Positions 1 through 7,173 of a DNA stretch of 29,661 nt are shown piece by piece. The stretch comes from a virus, in the IMG/VR virus record IMGVR_UViG_3300006738_000050, positions 1-29,661 of that record; one strand, given 5' to 3'. The stretch's first letter is position 1; every line of letters begins with the position of its first letter. The notes under the pieces are model-generated. The model was given only the letters and a program-made list of their open reading frames with translations, ran no database searches and was not told the DNA's origin. The translations under genes were made by a program, and so were the position numbers.

Positions 1-283
1 CATCATTGCGAGACATGGGCTTATGCACGAACATCGAAGTTGTATCATCAGCTGATGCGCTAATCAGAACGTCGCCGCCTGTGACCTCACCGATAACAAA
101 TTTGCACCACCAGCCATTACCGGCCGCTCTGACGCTTGGCAAACTTGCGGTGTATGTGCCATCAGCCACAGATCCAGAATTGAGAACAAAAACTGTTCCG
201 CAATCAGAAACCTTAATAGGCCTGTTTTTTGTGAGAGATATAATTTTTTTTCTATCTGCTGAATATCTTCCTAGCTTACTCAT
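1..283 (-). CDS. Small virion-type protein, paralogue of the next gene upstream (3' end cut by window edge)
   Basis: The frame opens with ATG at 283, preceded by a GGAG ribosome site about 10 bases upstream, and stays open to base 1, so at least 94 residues are visible and the C-terminus is missing. The visible protein (MSKLGRYSADRKK...) aligns with the 152-residue product of the upstream gene through its whole length: MSK-G-YS-DRKK at the N-terminus, a Cys-Gly pair near residue 28, a NGWWCK/PGWWCK motif, a TGG-V-ISASADD motif and a VHK motif. It is therefore a tandem duplicate. The predicted fold is beta-rich, with no signal peptide or membrane segment. Function is unknown. Its position after the capsid gene suggests a small virion or decoration protein, but this is inference only. 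Confidence 0.75.
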   Translation of the reverse strand, partial: MSKLGRYSADRKKIISLTKNRPIKVSDCGTVFVLNSGSVADGTYTASLPSVRAAGNGWWCKFVIGEVTGGDVLISASADDTTSMFVHKPMSRND

Positions 284-315
284 TTTGTGTTATCTCCAAT
301 TTAAAATACTATAAT

Positions 316-774
316 TTAGGGTGCGTCGATAAGGGAAATTGAAGCGGAACAAATGGCTTGTCCACCCCAAGTTACGCCATCGGTAACTAATTCTAATGTA
401 TCGTTTTGACACCAGCTGGCCGTCTGCCACAATAATGCGTCGACATCGACTTCAAGGCCCGTATCAAGGCCCAGCGCGACCAGGGTCATGCCGAGGTCGG
501 AGACATTGACTTTATGCACGCTTATAGATCCGAGATCATCAGCTGATGCTGAAATAGTTACGGCGCCGCCTGTAGTTTCCCGAACGATAAGCTTACACCA
601 CCAGCCCGGGCCTGCAGCTGCGATTTTCGGAAGTGTAATGGTATAAGATCCATCACCAGCAGATCCAGAATCAAGCATAATCACATGACCACAGCTTGTT
701 TGCGTCAACGTTGTATCAGAATCTACATCTGCAACTTTTTTTCTATCTGACGAATATAATCCTACTTTACTCAT
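316..774 (-). CDS. Small beta-rich virion-type protein of unknown function, tandem paralogue
   Basis: A 152-residue protein with no recognised family. The start at 774 has a good ribosome site (TTAGGAGAAAATAAA then ATG). The sequence alternates short beta-prone stretches with Gly/Ser/Asp turns, contains a PGWWCK motif near residues 74-79 and a TGGAVTISASADD-type strand. It lacks a signal peptide, coiled coil or membrane segment. The next gene downstream is a clear paralogue. The pair lies downstream of the major capsid gene and the sulfotransferase gene. An ACTATTTATA motif lies 44 bases upstream of the start. A role as a capsid-surface or fibre-associated protein fits the context but cannot be shown from sequence. 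Confidence 0.75.
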   Translation of the reverse strand: MSKVGLYSSDRKKVADVDSDTTLTQTSCGHVIMLDSGSAGDGSYTITLPKIAAAGPGWWCKLIVRETTGGAVTISASADDLGSISVHKVNVSDLGMTLVALGLDTGLEVDVDALLWQTASWCQNDTLELVTDGVTWGGQAICSASISLIDAP

Positions 775-818
775 TTTATTTTCTCCTAACTAAAAGGTTT
801 CTTACCTTGCTAATCATC

Positions 819-828
819 TATAAATAGT
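819..828 (-). promoter_or_regulatory. ACTATTTATA motif, candidate late promoter
   Basis: Read on the coding (minus) strand the bases are ACTATTTATA, in the gap between the sulfotransferase gene and the 152-residue gene, with the next ATG 44 bases downstream. The same box occurs before several other genes in this window. It is the reverse complement of the T4 late promoter box TATAAATA, so its direction of action is uncertain. The assignment rests only on recurrence and position. Confidence 0.35.
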
Positions 829-864
829 GTTTAGCATTTTTAAAAACCAGATAATTAAATTTAA

Positions 865-1458
865 TTAGCTGTATTTCTGCAACCACTCTTCTGCGATCTC
901 TGCTGCTTGTGGTATGCTTTTAAAATATTCATAATCTTTATTATAAACTATCTTTACTTTTTCTATTATTTTTTCCAGCTCAGGCTCTTCTTCCAGTAAA
1001 GGTCTTTTACTTGTAAACTTCTTTCTAGTTTTGGAGCTGCTTTTAAGTTCTTGAAAAGATTTATAAATAACATTTTCTGGTATCAAGTTTTCATGCCACT
1101 TGTGTTGAGTACTGAAATATATCAGTCCTTCCCCATTATTTAATTCGTCAACATCAATATTATTATTGATAAAGTATTCAAGAGTTTTAAGCGGTGTTTC
1201 TTTTAATACTTCTTTCTTTTTTAAGTGTTTAAAGCGTCGTTTTGCTCGCTTGCAGGAAACCTCGTTGTTTGTATAATAATAAGCGCTTAAAAATCTATCA
1301 ACAGGACACCTCAAATGAACTAAAATTTTAAGTTTTGGATGGTGCACCGGAACATACCTGTGCCAAATAGCTCGTCTTGAATTATTAACTAAAAATGCTC
1401 GGCCGCCTGTTTTGGGCACATGATAATAGCAAAGAGCCCTTCCTAATCTATGAAGCAT
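865..1458 (-). CDS. Sulfotransferase family protein (PAPS-dependent type)
   Basis: A 197-residue protein likely to move a sulfo group from PAPS to an acceptor, probably a sugar. Two hallmark motifs are visible: the 5'-phosphosulfate loop VPKTGGR at residues 14-20, and the 3'-phosphate-binding segment at residues 49-60, LRCPVDRFLSAY, closely matching the family form RDPVDRFLSAY (the usual Asp is Cys here). A later Q-x-x-W motif (QHKW, about 118-121) also fits membrane-bound-type carbohydrate sulfotransferases, although this protein has no membrane segment and is at the short end for the family. The ATG at 1458 has an AAGGAAA ribosome site. The gene sits just after the terminator behind the capsid gene and has an ACTATTTATA box upstream, so it may be separately transcribed. 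It is lysine-rich and AT-rich compared with the capsid gene, in line with acquisition as an accessory gene. The acceptor cannot be inferred. Confidence 0.82.
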   Translation of the reverse strand: MLHRLGRALCYYHVPKTGGRAFLVNNSRRAIWHRYVPVHHPKLKILVHLRCPVDRFLSAYYYTNNEVSCKRAKRRFKHLKKKEVLKETPLKTLEYFINNNIDVDELNNGEGLIYFSTQHKWHENLIPENVIYKSFQELKSSSKTRKKFTSKRPLLEEEPELEKIIEKVKIVYNKDYEYFKSIPQAAEIAEEWLQKYS

Positions 1459-1478
1459 TGTTTTCCTTTGTAGTGTAT

Positions 1479-1488
1479 TATAAATAGT
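1479..1488 (-). promoter_or_regulatory. ACTATTTATA motif, candidate late promoter
   Basis: This is an exact second copy of the ten-base box ACTATTTATA in coding-strand orientation, 20 bases before the sulfotransferase ATG and immediately after the terminator of the capsid operon. That is a sensible place for a new transcription start. It could equally be read as TATAAATA on the plus strand. Confidence 0.4.
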
Positions 1489-1499
1489 TCATTTATTAA

Positions 1500-1537
1500 T
1501 AAAAAAACCCCGCAAAGAGAATTCTCAATGCGGGGTT
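1500..1537 (-). terminator. Rho-independent terminator after the major capsid gene
   Basis: On the minus strand a nine-base-pair stem (AACCCCGCA pairing with TGCGGGGTT, 1529-1537 with 1506-1514) encloses an inner palindrome GAGAATTCTC (1517-1526), and is followed by a run of seven T, then ATTAAT. It sits 22 bases after the stop codon of the major capsid gene and before the sulfotransferase gene. GC-rich stem plus T-run is the classic intrinsic terminator form. It would end the capsid transcript. Confidence 0.9.
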
Positions 1538-1559
1538 AAACTAAGTTACTTAGTGTTTA

Positions 1560-3416
1560 CTAGGGACCACCAGTGGAACCGCCCTCACCAAGCAAGCCAC
1601 GAACAACAACAAGACCATACATATCAGGTCGAACCATCTGTTTGGCATACCGAGTCATCACGCCCTTACGGGGTACGAAGTCTTCGGTACCAAAGATGGT
1701 CGGAGTGACCTGTAGCGGTACGTATGGAGCGTAGACATAGCCACTCTCCAAGAAGCTTGAGCCATTGCGGCCGACAAGAACAACATTACGCGGGAAGTAA
1801 GGATCAACGAAAACGTCGAACTTACGACTAAGGCTGCCAGCGTTAACTGCGCCGATAGTACCACGATCTGCATCCGCAGTAACGTTCGCACGGAATCCTG
1901 AGGTGAACTCAAGAATGTTAGCAACTTCAGGTGAACACACCACGAAGTTAGCTCCGCCACGAAGCGTCTTACGGTGAATCTGAGCCGATACATCGTTAAT
2001 GGTTTCGACAAGAGTCTCATACCATTCACTTACCGTACCAGTGAAGTCAGGAGCAGCTGCCGTAGCACCAAGCTCCGCACCAGTTTCGCGATGAACGAAT
2101 AGACCCGGGGATCGAGACCAGTAGTACCGAGCAGCAGTTCCGCCATGCACCAGAGCACCTAAAATCTCACGGTCGATTTCAAGGGCGATCTGCTCAGAAA
2201 GAATCTGAGTCAATTCAACCTCGGCATCAAGATTATGGTAGGCATTAAGATCCTGACCAAGTTCCGGAGTCCATTTGGCTTTGAGCTTTTTGGTAACAGC
2301 GGTAACAGCGATACTGTCAACCTTGATATCAATCTCAGGAATAGCCGCCTGATCCTCCAAAGCCCATGGTGAACCCATCGCGACAATACCAATAGCATCC
2401 TGGCCAGTGCCGGCGGTCGGGCTGGCATTCATGTTATCCTCAATTGGATAAGTCACCGTCGCAGGGCCGGTAAGCGGAGTAGCTGCAGGTGCAAGCACCG
2501 GAACAGCTGCAGTCTGGCCCGCGAAGACGAAATACAAAGTATCTCTAGAACCGTCCCAACCAGCCTGGGCCGGATGGTGGGTTGCAGAGCCTAATGCAGT
2601 TAACCTTCGAACGTGCGCGGCGTTAGCCAAGTTAGCAGGCTTAGGTTCGGCAAACTCAATAGTTATCAACTTATCACCGTCCAAGAGACCAGCATCCCCA
2701 GCTGCCACCGTGTTGGCTACAGAGGCGGTTACCACCAAGGCTGCGTGTGAAGCACCCAAGCCGAGAACATCAGCGTCCCAACGAAGAAGCCTAGATTCCG
2801 CCTCAGAAATAACAGTCGGATCGAGATCGATCGTTGCAACAAGTGCACCGACGTTCGCTGCAGCTAATGCGTTTGACCCAGTAGTCGTAGAATAGCCAGT
2901 ATTTAGGTTGTAGAAACCTTCATCAGGCGTATCACCAGAAACACCAACAGCATCAGACATGTCAGCAGCAGATTGATAACCTAATTCAACACCACCAGTG
3001 ATCTCATGACCAACACGACCACCACCATAGAGTGATTCGCCGTCGCCATGAGTAGCACCCATGATCCCCGAGTTGTTCGTTCCTGCAGTAAAGTCCAGGA
3101 AGAAGATGAGGCCGGAAGGCAAACTCATCGGTTGGACGGAAACGAGTTCGTTGGCCACGAGGCCTCCGAAGACTCGACGAACGATCGGGAACGCGACTGA
3201 CGCGAAACCTTCAACATCGCCACCAGACATGCTTGAAGCCTCTTTGAGAAGCTGAGCAGCTTGGTTTTCTAATAGACGGGCCATGCCCTGTCTCTTGGCA
3301 TCCCCTTCAAGACCTTCAAGAAGACCGGTACGTTCCCACTTGTCAAGTAAGGCAGCACCCTCTCTTTGAAGACTTCTAGAAGCGATGCCCTCAGTTAGCT
3401 TTTGTAAAACAGACAT
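1560..3416 (-). CDS. 23: Major capsid protein, T4 gp23 type
   Basis: A 618-residue capsid subunit that assembles the head shell around the scaffold. The N-terminal region (residues 1-60) is a helical propeptide; LLKE near residues 56-59 followed by Ala is a plausible cleavage site for the gp21-type protease (inference). The following segment VAFPIVRRVFGGLVANELVS, then PMSLPSGLIFFLDF, is the most recognisable gp23 signature, and the C-terminal stretch with KGVMTRYAKQMVRPDMYG closes the HK97-type fold. Residues about 120-330 are Gly/Ala/Thr-rich and poorly recognisable, placed where T4 gp23 has its insertion domain. At 618 residues it is roughly 100 longer than T4 gp23. The start has an excellent ribosome site (AAGGAGAAATTTAAA then ATG), 25 bases after the scaffold gene. 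A strong terminator follows. Base composition is more GC-rich than the neighbours, as is common for highly expressed phage genes. Confidence 0.96.
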   Translation of the reverse strand: MSVLQKLTEGIASRSLQREGAALLDKWERTGLLEGLEGDAKRQGMARLLENQAAQLLKEASSMSGGDVEGFASVAFPIVRRVFGGLVANELVSVQPMSLPSGLIFFLDFTAGTNNSGIMGATHGDGESLYGGGRVGHEITGGVELGYQSAADMSDAVGVSGDTPDEGFYNLNTGYSTTTGSNALAAANVGALVATIDLDPTVISEAESRLLRWDADVLGLGASHAALVVTASVANTVAAGDAGLLDGDKLITIEFAEPKPANLANAAHVRRLTALGSATHHPAQAGWDGSRDTLYFVFAGQTAAVPVLAPAATPLTGPATVTYPIEDNMNASPTAGTGQDAIGIVAMGSPWALEDQAAIPEIDIKVDSIAVTAVTKKLKAKWTPELGQDLNAYHNLDAEVELTQILSEQIALEIDREILGALVHGGTAARYYWSRSPGLFVHRETGAELGATAAAPDFTGTVSEWYETLVETINDVSAQIHRKTLRGGANFVVCSPEVANILEFTSGFRANVTADADRGTIGAVNAGSLSRKFDVFVDPYFPRNVVLVGRNGSSFLESGYVYAPYVPLQVTPTIFGTEDFVPRKGVMTRYAKQMVRPDMYGLVVVRGLLGEGGSTGGP

Positions 3417-3440
3417 TTTAAAATTTCTCCTTATATATAG

Positions 3441-4655
3441 TTAATTGTCTTTTTTGATTCCAGCTAGGAATCTCCAACGATCTAACGTTGGATCTGCTTT
3501 CTGACTTCTAGAACTTTGTTTTCTAGCCGACAGAATCATCGAAGAAGACTTTTCAACTGCCTCGCTCAGTGACTTAGGCTGCTTAGCATTTCTGCGAGAG
3601 GTGCTGCCCACTGTGCTTTGAAGTGTCTCAAAAATAACTTTTGCTTCTTCAATATTGTCAGCATTTGAAATAGCTTCGGCAAGCTTATGCTTTTGCCGCT
3701 CATTTAGGGAGTCGCTATTCAATGCCTTATTCGTATAAAGTAATTTTGCATTTGTAAGAGAAGCTAAATCAAGCTTTTCTTTTAAAATTACAACTGCATC
3801 TCGCAACCTGGAAATATAACTTTTCGTTTTGGTCAGAGATTCAGTTAATTGTTCATTTTTGTTTTCTAGTGATTCATTTACTTTTTCGAGTTCTGCTACT
3901 GCTTTTCTTATAGCATCTTTTTCTTCTCGAACTTTCGAATCTTGTTCTAGAGCGAGAAGTTCTTCTTCTGCTAGCTCTAGTAGTGGTCCAGGCGTTCCTG
4001 CCCAGCCGCTCTTCTGAGGATGGATGTCGACTGTTAGTTGCTCATAGATTTGGTTAAAGAGGTCTTCTTCTAATTCTTCTTCGGAGAGGTTATCTTCCAA
4101 ATAAAGTTCTTCGTCTAGATCTTCTTCAAAGTAATCATCTTCATAAATCAAATCTTCATCTAGATCCTCATTATAATAATCCTCTTCATAGACCATGTCT
4201 TCTTCATAATATTCTTCAGCCATCAAATCTTCTAAGAGACCCTCAGAAAGATCAATTTCTTCTTTTCCTTCTGTTTCCATATTAATTTTTTCTATTTGTT
4301 CCAGAAGGGCGTCAAGAGGAATTTCAATTTCCTTATCAATATCGCCGGCTTTTTGAGTTGCGGCCTTTGGAATATGTTCCATAACAGTACTTTCTTCAAC
4401 TTCTCCTTCCATGCCAGTGGGGTCTAGCCCCATGGGGTCGGAACCAGGCATTGCCATTGGATCTGGCTCCATACCTGGCATGCCCATGTCACCGGCAGCG
4501 AGTAGAGGATCGGGCATATCTTGTTCTAATAGAGACTCTACAGCCCCTTTAATTTGTTTTGAATATTTTTCCAAAACTAGAGATTCAGCATTTTTGATTG
4601 CGGCGCCACGTAAGGCATCTGCATCAATTATTGCTTGTTCCAACATGTTAGACAT
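3441..4655 (-). CDS. 22: Prohead core scaffold protein, T4 gp22 type
   Basis: A 404-residue acidic, helical protein immediately upstream of the capsid gene, the T4 position of the scaffold that fills the prohead and is later degraded by the protease. Visible parts: helical N-terminus with MLEQAIIDADALRGAA; a Met/Pro/Gly/Asp-rich linker (about 50-85); a very acidic repetitive block (about 138-205) of EEDYYNEDLDEDL-type units; a coiled-coil segment (about 235-300) rich in E, K, L and N; and a C-terminal motif PTLDRWRFLAGIKK that matches the usual end of T4-like scaffolds (DP-x-x-x-R-x-x-LAGIK). It is much longer than T4 gp22 (269 residues), mostly through the acidic block. The ribosome site CAGGAG precedes the ATG at 4655. 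Identification rests on position plus the C-terminal motif. Confidence 0.85.
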   Translation of the reverse strand: MSNMLEQAIIDADALRGAAIKNAESLVLEKYSKQIKGAVESLLEQDMPDPLLAAGDMGMPGMEPDPMAMPGSDPMGLDPTGMEGEVEESTVMEHIPKAATQKAGDIDKEIEIPLDALLEQIEKINMETEGKEEIDLSEGLLEDLMAEEYYEEDMVYEEDYYNEDLDEDLIYEDDYFEEDLDEELYLEDNLSEEELEEDLFNQIYEQLTVDIHPQKSGWAGTPGPLLELAEEELLALEQDSKVREEKDAIRKAVAELEKVNESLENKNEQLTESLTKTKSYISRLRDAVVILKEKLDLASLTNAKLLYTNKALNSDSLNERQKHKLAEAISNADNIEEAKVIFETLQSTVGSTSRRNAKQPKSLSEAVEKSSSMILSARKQSSRSQKADPTLDRWRFLAGIKKDN

Positions 4656-4684
4656 TTAAATTGCTCCTGAATAAAGTTTGTCAT

Positions 4685-4694
4685 TGTAAATAGT
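4685..4694 (-). promoter_or_regulatory. ACTATTTACA motif, candidate late promoter for scaffold and capsid genes
   Basis: A one-base variant of the recurrent box, in coding-strand orientation, lies in the 76-base gap before the scaffold gene, 29 bases before its ATG. Its placement at the head of the scaffold-capsid pair, right after the fibre cassette, would be a reasonable site for a strong late promoter. There is no experimental support. Confidence 0.35.
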
Positions 4695-4731
4695 ATTTAA
4701 ATGATTAAAGTTCCTGTTTGTTATTTTGTTG

Positions 4732-4890
4732 TTAGGTTGCAACACCCATTATTGATTTAATATATGTTGATCCAACGCCTAGGCTACCACTTTGTCTCTT
4801 GACTGAAACACCACTTGTCACGTGACCGAAACAATATTCATAACAGCCAATAGATGGGGTTGTGGGGTGAAAAGGTTTTCCGTCCAAATC
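4732..4890. repeat. Direct repeat copy A: duplicated C-terminal module of beta-helix genes
   Basis: This 159-base stretch matches 5906-6064 over equal length with scattered substitutions (about four in five bases identical by eye). It encodes the shared C-terminal tail of the two beta-helix proteins. The pair could support homologous recombination that deletes or swaps the gene between them. Confidence 0.85.
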
Positions 4891-5880
4891 GTATACGGGT
4901 TGATCTGAAGGAGCATTGGTGGCGGCACGATAAGCTAAACTACCACTCCGAATTCTCATATTCTCGTCATAACTTGCAGATTGATTTGACACTTGGAGAC
5001 TAACGTATAAAGCCTCAACATTGCCCGCTGTTTCAACATCGCCAGTATCGTAACTGTCCGCCGAGGATCCAACATAATCTCCACCGGCGCCGGCTGCCCA
5101 ACCATGAGAAATACTAGCGCTCACCGTCGAGGAGGCGTATATACCAGCATGAGGGTACGGGTTACCACTGTAGCCATGGCCAGAGCGGCCGGCGGCATAC
5201 TCGGTTGCAACAGATCCAGAATCAAGATGGACTAGACAATTTCGTATTATAGGAGCGCGAAAGCCAAAGCTGTTGTATGCACTAACCGCTTGAGTATATG
5301 TACAATTTATTAATACATCGGGCGTATCGTAGCTGCCTCCGTCGGGCCAACCGACGAATAAACAACTAGTGCAAGTAGCATCGCTTGGATATGTCCCAAC
5401 GGTAACGTAGCGCTTGTCGCCGGGGGTGCCCCCCGCGCTGCTGACGGCCCGTGGACCGCTAAATTTTATAATACAACGATCGAGAGTTGAGCCGGCTGCT
5501 TGGTTTTTAACACCATTTCTATTTGAATAAATATGTACATTTTGAACATGGTAAACTTTTCCTCCGCCAACTCCATCAATTGCATATAAATCATTATAGC
5601 CCGGGGCGGTATGGCCACTAGACTCACTAAGATTAACTGTAACATTTTTTAATATACAATTTGTGTTCATTAATACTGTCGCGGTCGATGAGCCAGAACT
5701 TATAATTATTATACTTTCTGCATGTTCAGTTGCACCTTGAATCGTAACACCTGTAAGAGTTCCACAAGTTATTGCTTCCTCGTACGTACCTGCAGCAATA
5801 TTTATGGTGTCATCATTGGCTGCAGCTGCTAAAGCTAATGTGATAGTTGCATAGGAGCCCGGGACTTCTCGTGTTGCCAT
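4732..5880 (-). CDS. Parallel beta-helix appendage protein
   Basis: A 382-residue virion-surface candidate. The N-terminal part resembles right-handed parallel beta-helix proteins of the pectate-lyase/DUF1565 kind: a YATITLALAAAANDDTINIAAGTYEE start, GVTIQGA turn, then successive short strands with CILKNVTVN, CIIKFSGP, CLFVGWP, CTYTQAV and CLVHLDS coils. No pectate lyase catalytic set can be identified. The last 53 residues form a separate conserved tail (PFHPTTPSIGCYEYCFGH...STYIKSIMGVAT) shared almost unchanged with the adjacent upstream gene. The two genes are clear paralogues through most of their length. The start has a GAGGAGAAATTA ribosome site. It is the last gene of the surface-protein cassette before the scaffold. 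It may bind or degrade host surface glycans; this is inference from the fold. Confidence 0.78.
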   Translation of the reverse strand: MATREVPGSYATITLALAAAANDDTINIAAGTYEEAITCGTLTGVTIQGATEHAESIIIISSGSSTATVLMNTNCILKNVTVNLSESSGHTAPGYNDLYAIDGVGGGKVYHVQNVHIYSNRNGVKNQAAGSTLDRCIIKFSGPRAVSSAGGTPGDKRYVTVGTYPSDATCTSCLFVGWPDGGSYDTPDVLINCTYTQAVSAYNSFGFRAPIIRNCLVHLDSGSVATEYAAGRSGHGYSGNPYPHAGIYASSTVSASISHGWAAGAGGDYVGSSADSYDTGDVETAGNVEALYVSLQVSNQSASYDENMRIRSGSLAYRAATNAPSDQPVYDLDGKPFHPTTPSIGCYEYCFGHVTSGVSVKRQSGSLGVGSTYIKSIMGVAT

Positions 5881-5905
5881 ACATTAATTTCTCCTCAATA
5901 CATAA

Positions 5906-6064
5906 TTAGGTTGCAACACCCAACATTGATTTAATGTAGGTTGATCCAACGCCTAAACTACCACTTGTTCTCCTAACCGAAACACCACTTGCTGTGTGGC
6001 CAAAACAATATTCATAACAACCTCTAGATGGGGTTGTAGGGTGAAAAGGCTTTCCGTCTAAGTC
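5906..6064. repeat. Direct repeat copy B: duplicated C-terminal module of beta-helix genes
   Basis: This is the partner of the 4732-4890 repeat in the same orientation. Both begin at the stop codon and run into the coding region to the DLDGKPFHPTTPS segment. Conservation is highest here and falls upstream, so this end is under stronger constraint or was exchanged more recently. Confidence 0.85.
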
Positions 6065-7159
6065 ATGCGTGGGGAATGCAGCTGCTTGATAATTTGTCAT
6101 AGTCTGACCTGAATGATAAGAACTAGTGCCATTACGATAAGCCAGGCTGCCGCTGCGAATTCTAAAATTATAATTGGGAGGTGCGTGATCAATATAAAGC
6201 GCTGATGGCCCACCGGCGGCTGTCGTATTACTAGTATCAAAGCATGATATGCGAGTTCCAACCGGACCGTAATTAGTAGCCCAGTCGCCTTGTTGGCCGT
6301 CCGACCAGCCATGTACTATGCAGTGATTTGCAACGTCCTCGTTATAAATCGCCATACCGGCGCGGTGTGCTGTGTAACTCGTGGTACAACCGGCAGCAAC
6401 CAAGGTAGCCGCAGAGGCTGTATCATAGAAAACAACTGTATTGACTACGCCGCCATTGGCATACAATCCGCGCTTGTTGGGATCGGAATTATTATGAGAT
6501 GCAATTGTACAATTTACAAATCCGCCGCTGCGATAGGTGTCGTGGGCGGGCATATTCATAAATAAACAACTAGTCCACACAGCATCGCTTTCGTTGCCCG
6601 ACCCGGGACCATAAGTGCCAACAACCGCAGTGGTCGCAGCAGTACCAGGAGGACAGGTAGGCCATTCGGCCGTCGGTGTTGGTGCAGATCCACTACCAAT
6701 ATATTCAATGCGTGCACGATTAATCGTCGCGCCAACAGCCAAATTTTGTATAGCGCCTCTGGATGAAAGAACATAACAATTATCGATATGGTATACTATC
6801 TTGCCGCTAGCAGCGCCGACTGCAAAAGTGGCATTATCCCAGTCGTTAGCGCTATCAGCTTCCCCAGGAGGCTGGTGTAGTACTGTAAAATTCTTCAAAA
6901 CACAATCAGTATTAATTGTAACAGTTCTACCTTCTATTGCCGACTGAATTACAACATCCTCCGGATAGCCAGTCGCACCTTGTATGGTGACACCAGTGAG
7001 CGAAGTTGATATCTTTTCATTGTACGTACCTTCTCCAATTATAACAGTCCAGTTGTTGGAAGCCGCTGTTAAAGCAGCGCCAATTGTAAGCTTTGCTAAT
7101 ACTGGTGTTGAGCCATCATTAGAGTCATTGCCTGCTTTGCTTACATAAAGTGTTGCCAT
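5906..7159 (-). CDS. Parallel beta-helix appendage protein, paralogue of the next gene
   Basis: A 417-residue protein paralogous to the downstream 382-residue one. The N-terminus MATLYVSKAGNDSNDGSTPV followed by LAKLTIGAALTAASNNWTVIIGEGTYNEKI is the typical opening of DUF1565-like right-handed beta-helix proteins; the GVTIQGATGYPEDVVIQS turn and CVLKNFTVLHQ, CYVLSSRGAI, CLFMNMPAHD and CTIASHNN strands are the repeating coils. The C-terminal 53 residues (DLDGKPFHPTTPSRGCYEYC...STYIKSMLGVAT) match the paralogue and are probably a trimerisation or attachment tail. No catalytic residues can be assigned. The ribosome site TAGGAGACTG lies before the ATG at 7159. Two neighbouring, diverged copies suggest duplication followed by specialisation for different receptors (inference). 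Confidence 0.8.
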   Translation of the reverse strand: MATLYVSKAGNDSNDGSTPVLAKLTIGAALTAASNNWTVIIGEGTYNEKISTSLTGVTIQGATGYPEDVVIQSAIEGRTVTINTDCVLKNFTVLHQPPGEADSANDWDNATFAVGAASGKIVYHIDNCYVLSSRGAIQNLAVGATINRARIEYIGSGSAPTPTAEWPTCPPGTAATTAVVGTYGPGSGNESDAVWTSCLFMNMPAHDTYRSGGFVNCTIASHNNSDPNKRGLYANGGVVNTVVFYDTASAATLVAAGCTTSYTAHRAGMAIYNEDVANHCIVHGWSDGQQGDWATNYGPVGTRISCFDTSNTTAAGGPSALYIDHAPPNYNFRIRSGSLAYRNGTSSYHSGQTMTNYQAAAFPTHDLDGKPFHPTTPSRGCYEYCFGHTASGVSVRRTSGSLGVGSTYIKSMLGVAT

Positions 7160-7173
7160 TAATAATCAGTCTC

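Noticed and set aside
6-314. 102-residue plus-strand frame at the left edge
   Set aside because: It is antisense to the partial minus-strand gene starting at 283, whose product clearly matches its neighbour; the plus frame has no ribosome site or recognisable features.
852-867. Sixteen-base perfect palindrome TAATTAAATTTAATTA at the end of the sulfotransferase gene
   Set aside because: All A and T, with no following T-run; expected by chance in AT-rich DNA and too weak for a terminator.
1658-2029. 123-residue minus-strand frame inside the capsid gene
   Set aside because: It lies wholly within the capsid gene in another frame, without a ribosome site or sensible composition.
4732-7159. Reading the beta-helix proteins as active pectate lyases
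   Set aside because: The fold pattern is visible but no calcium-binding aspartate set or catalytic arginine motif could be placed, so only the fold is claimed.
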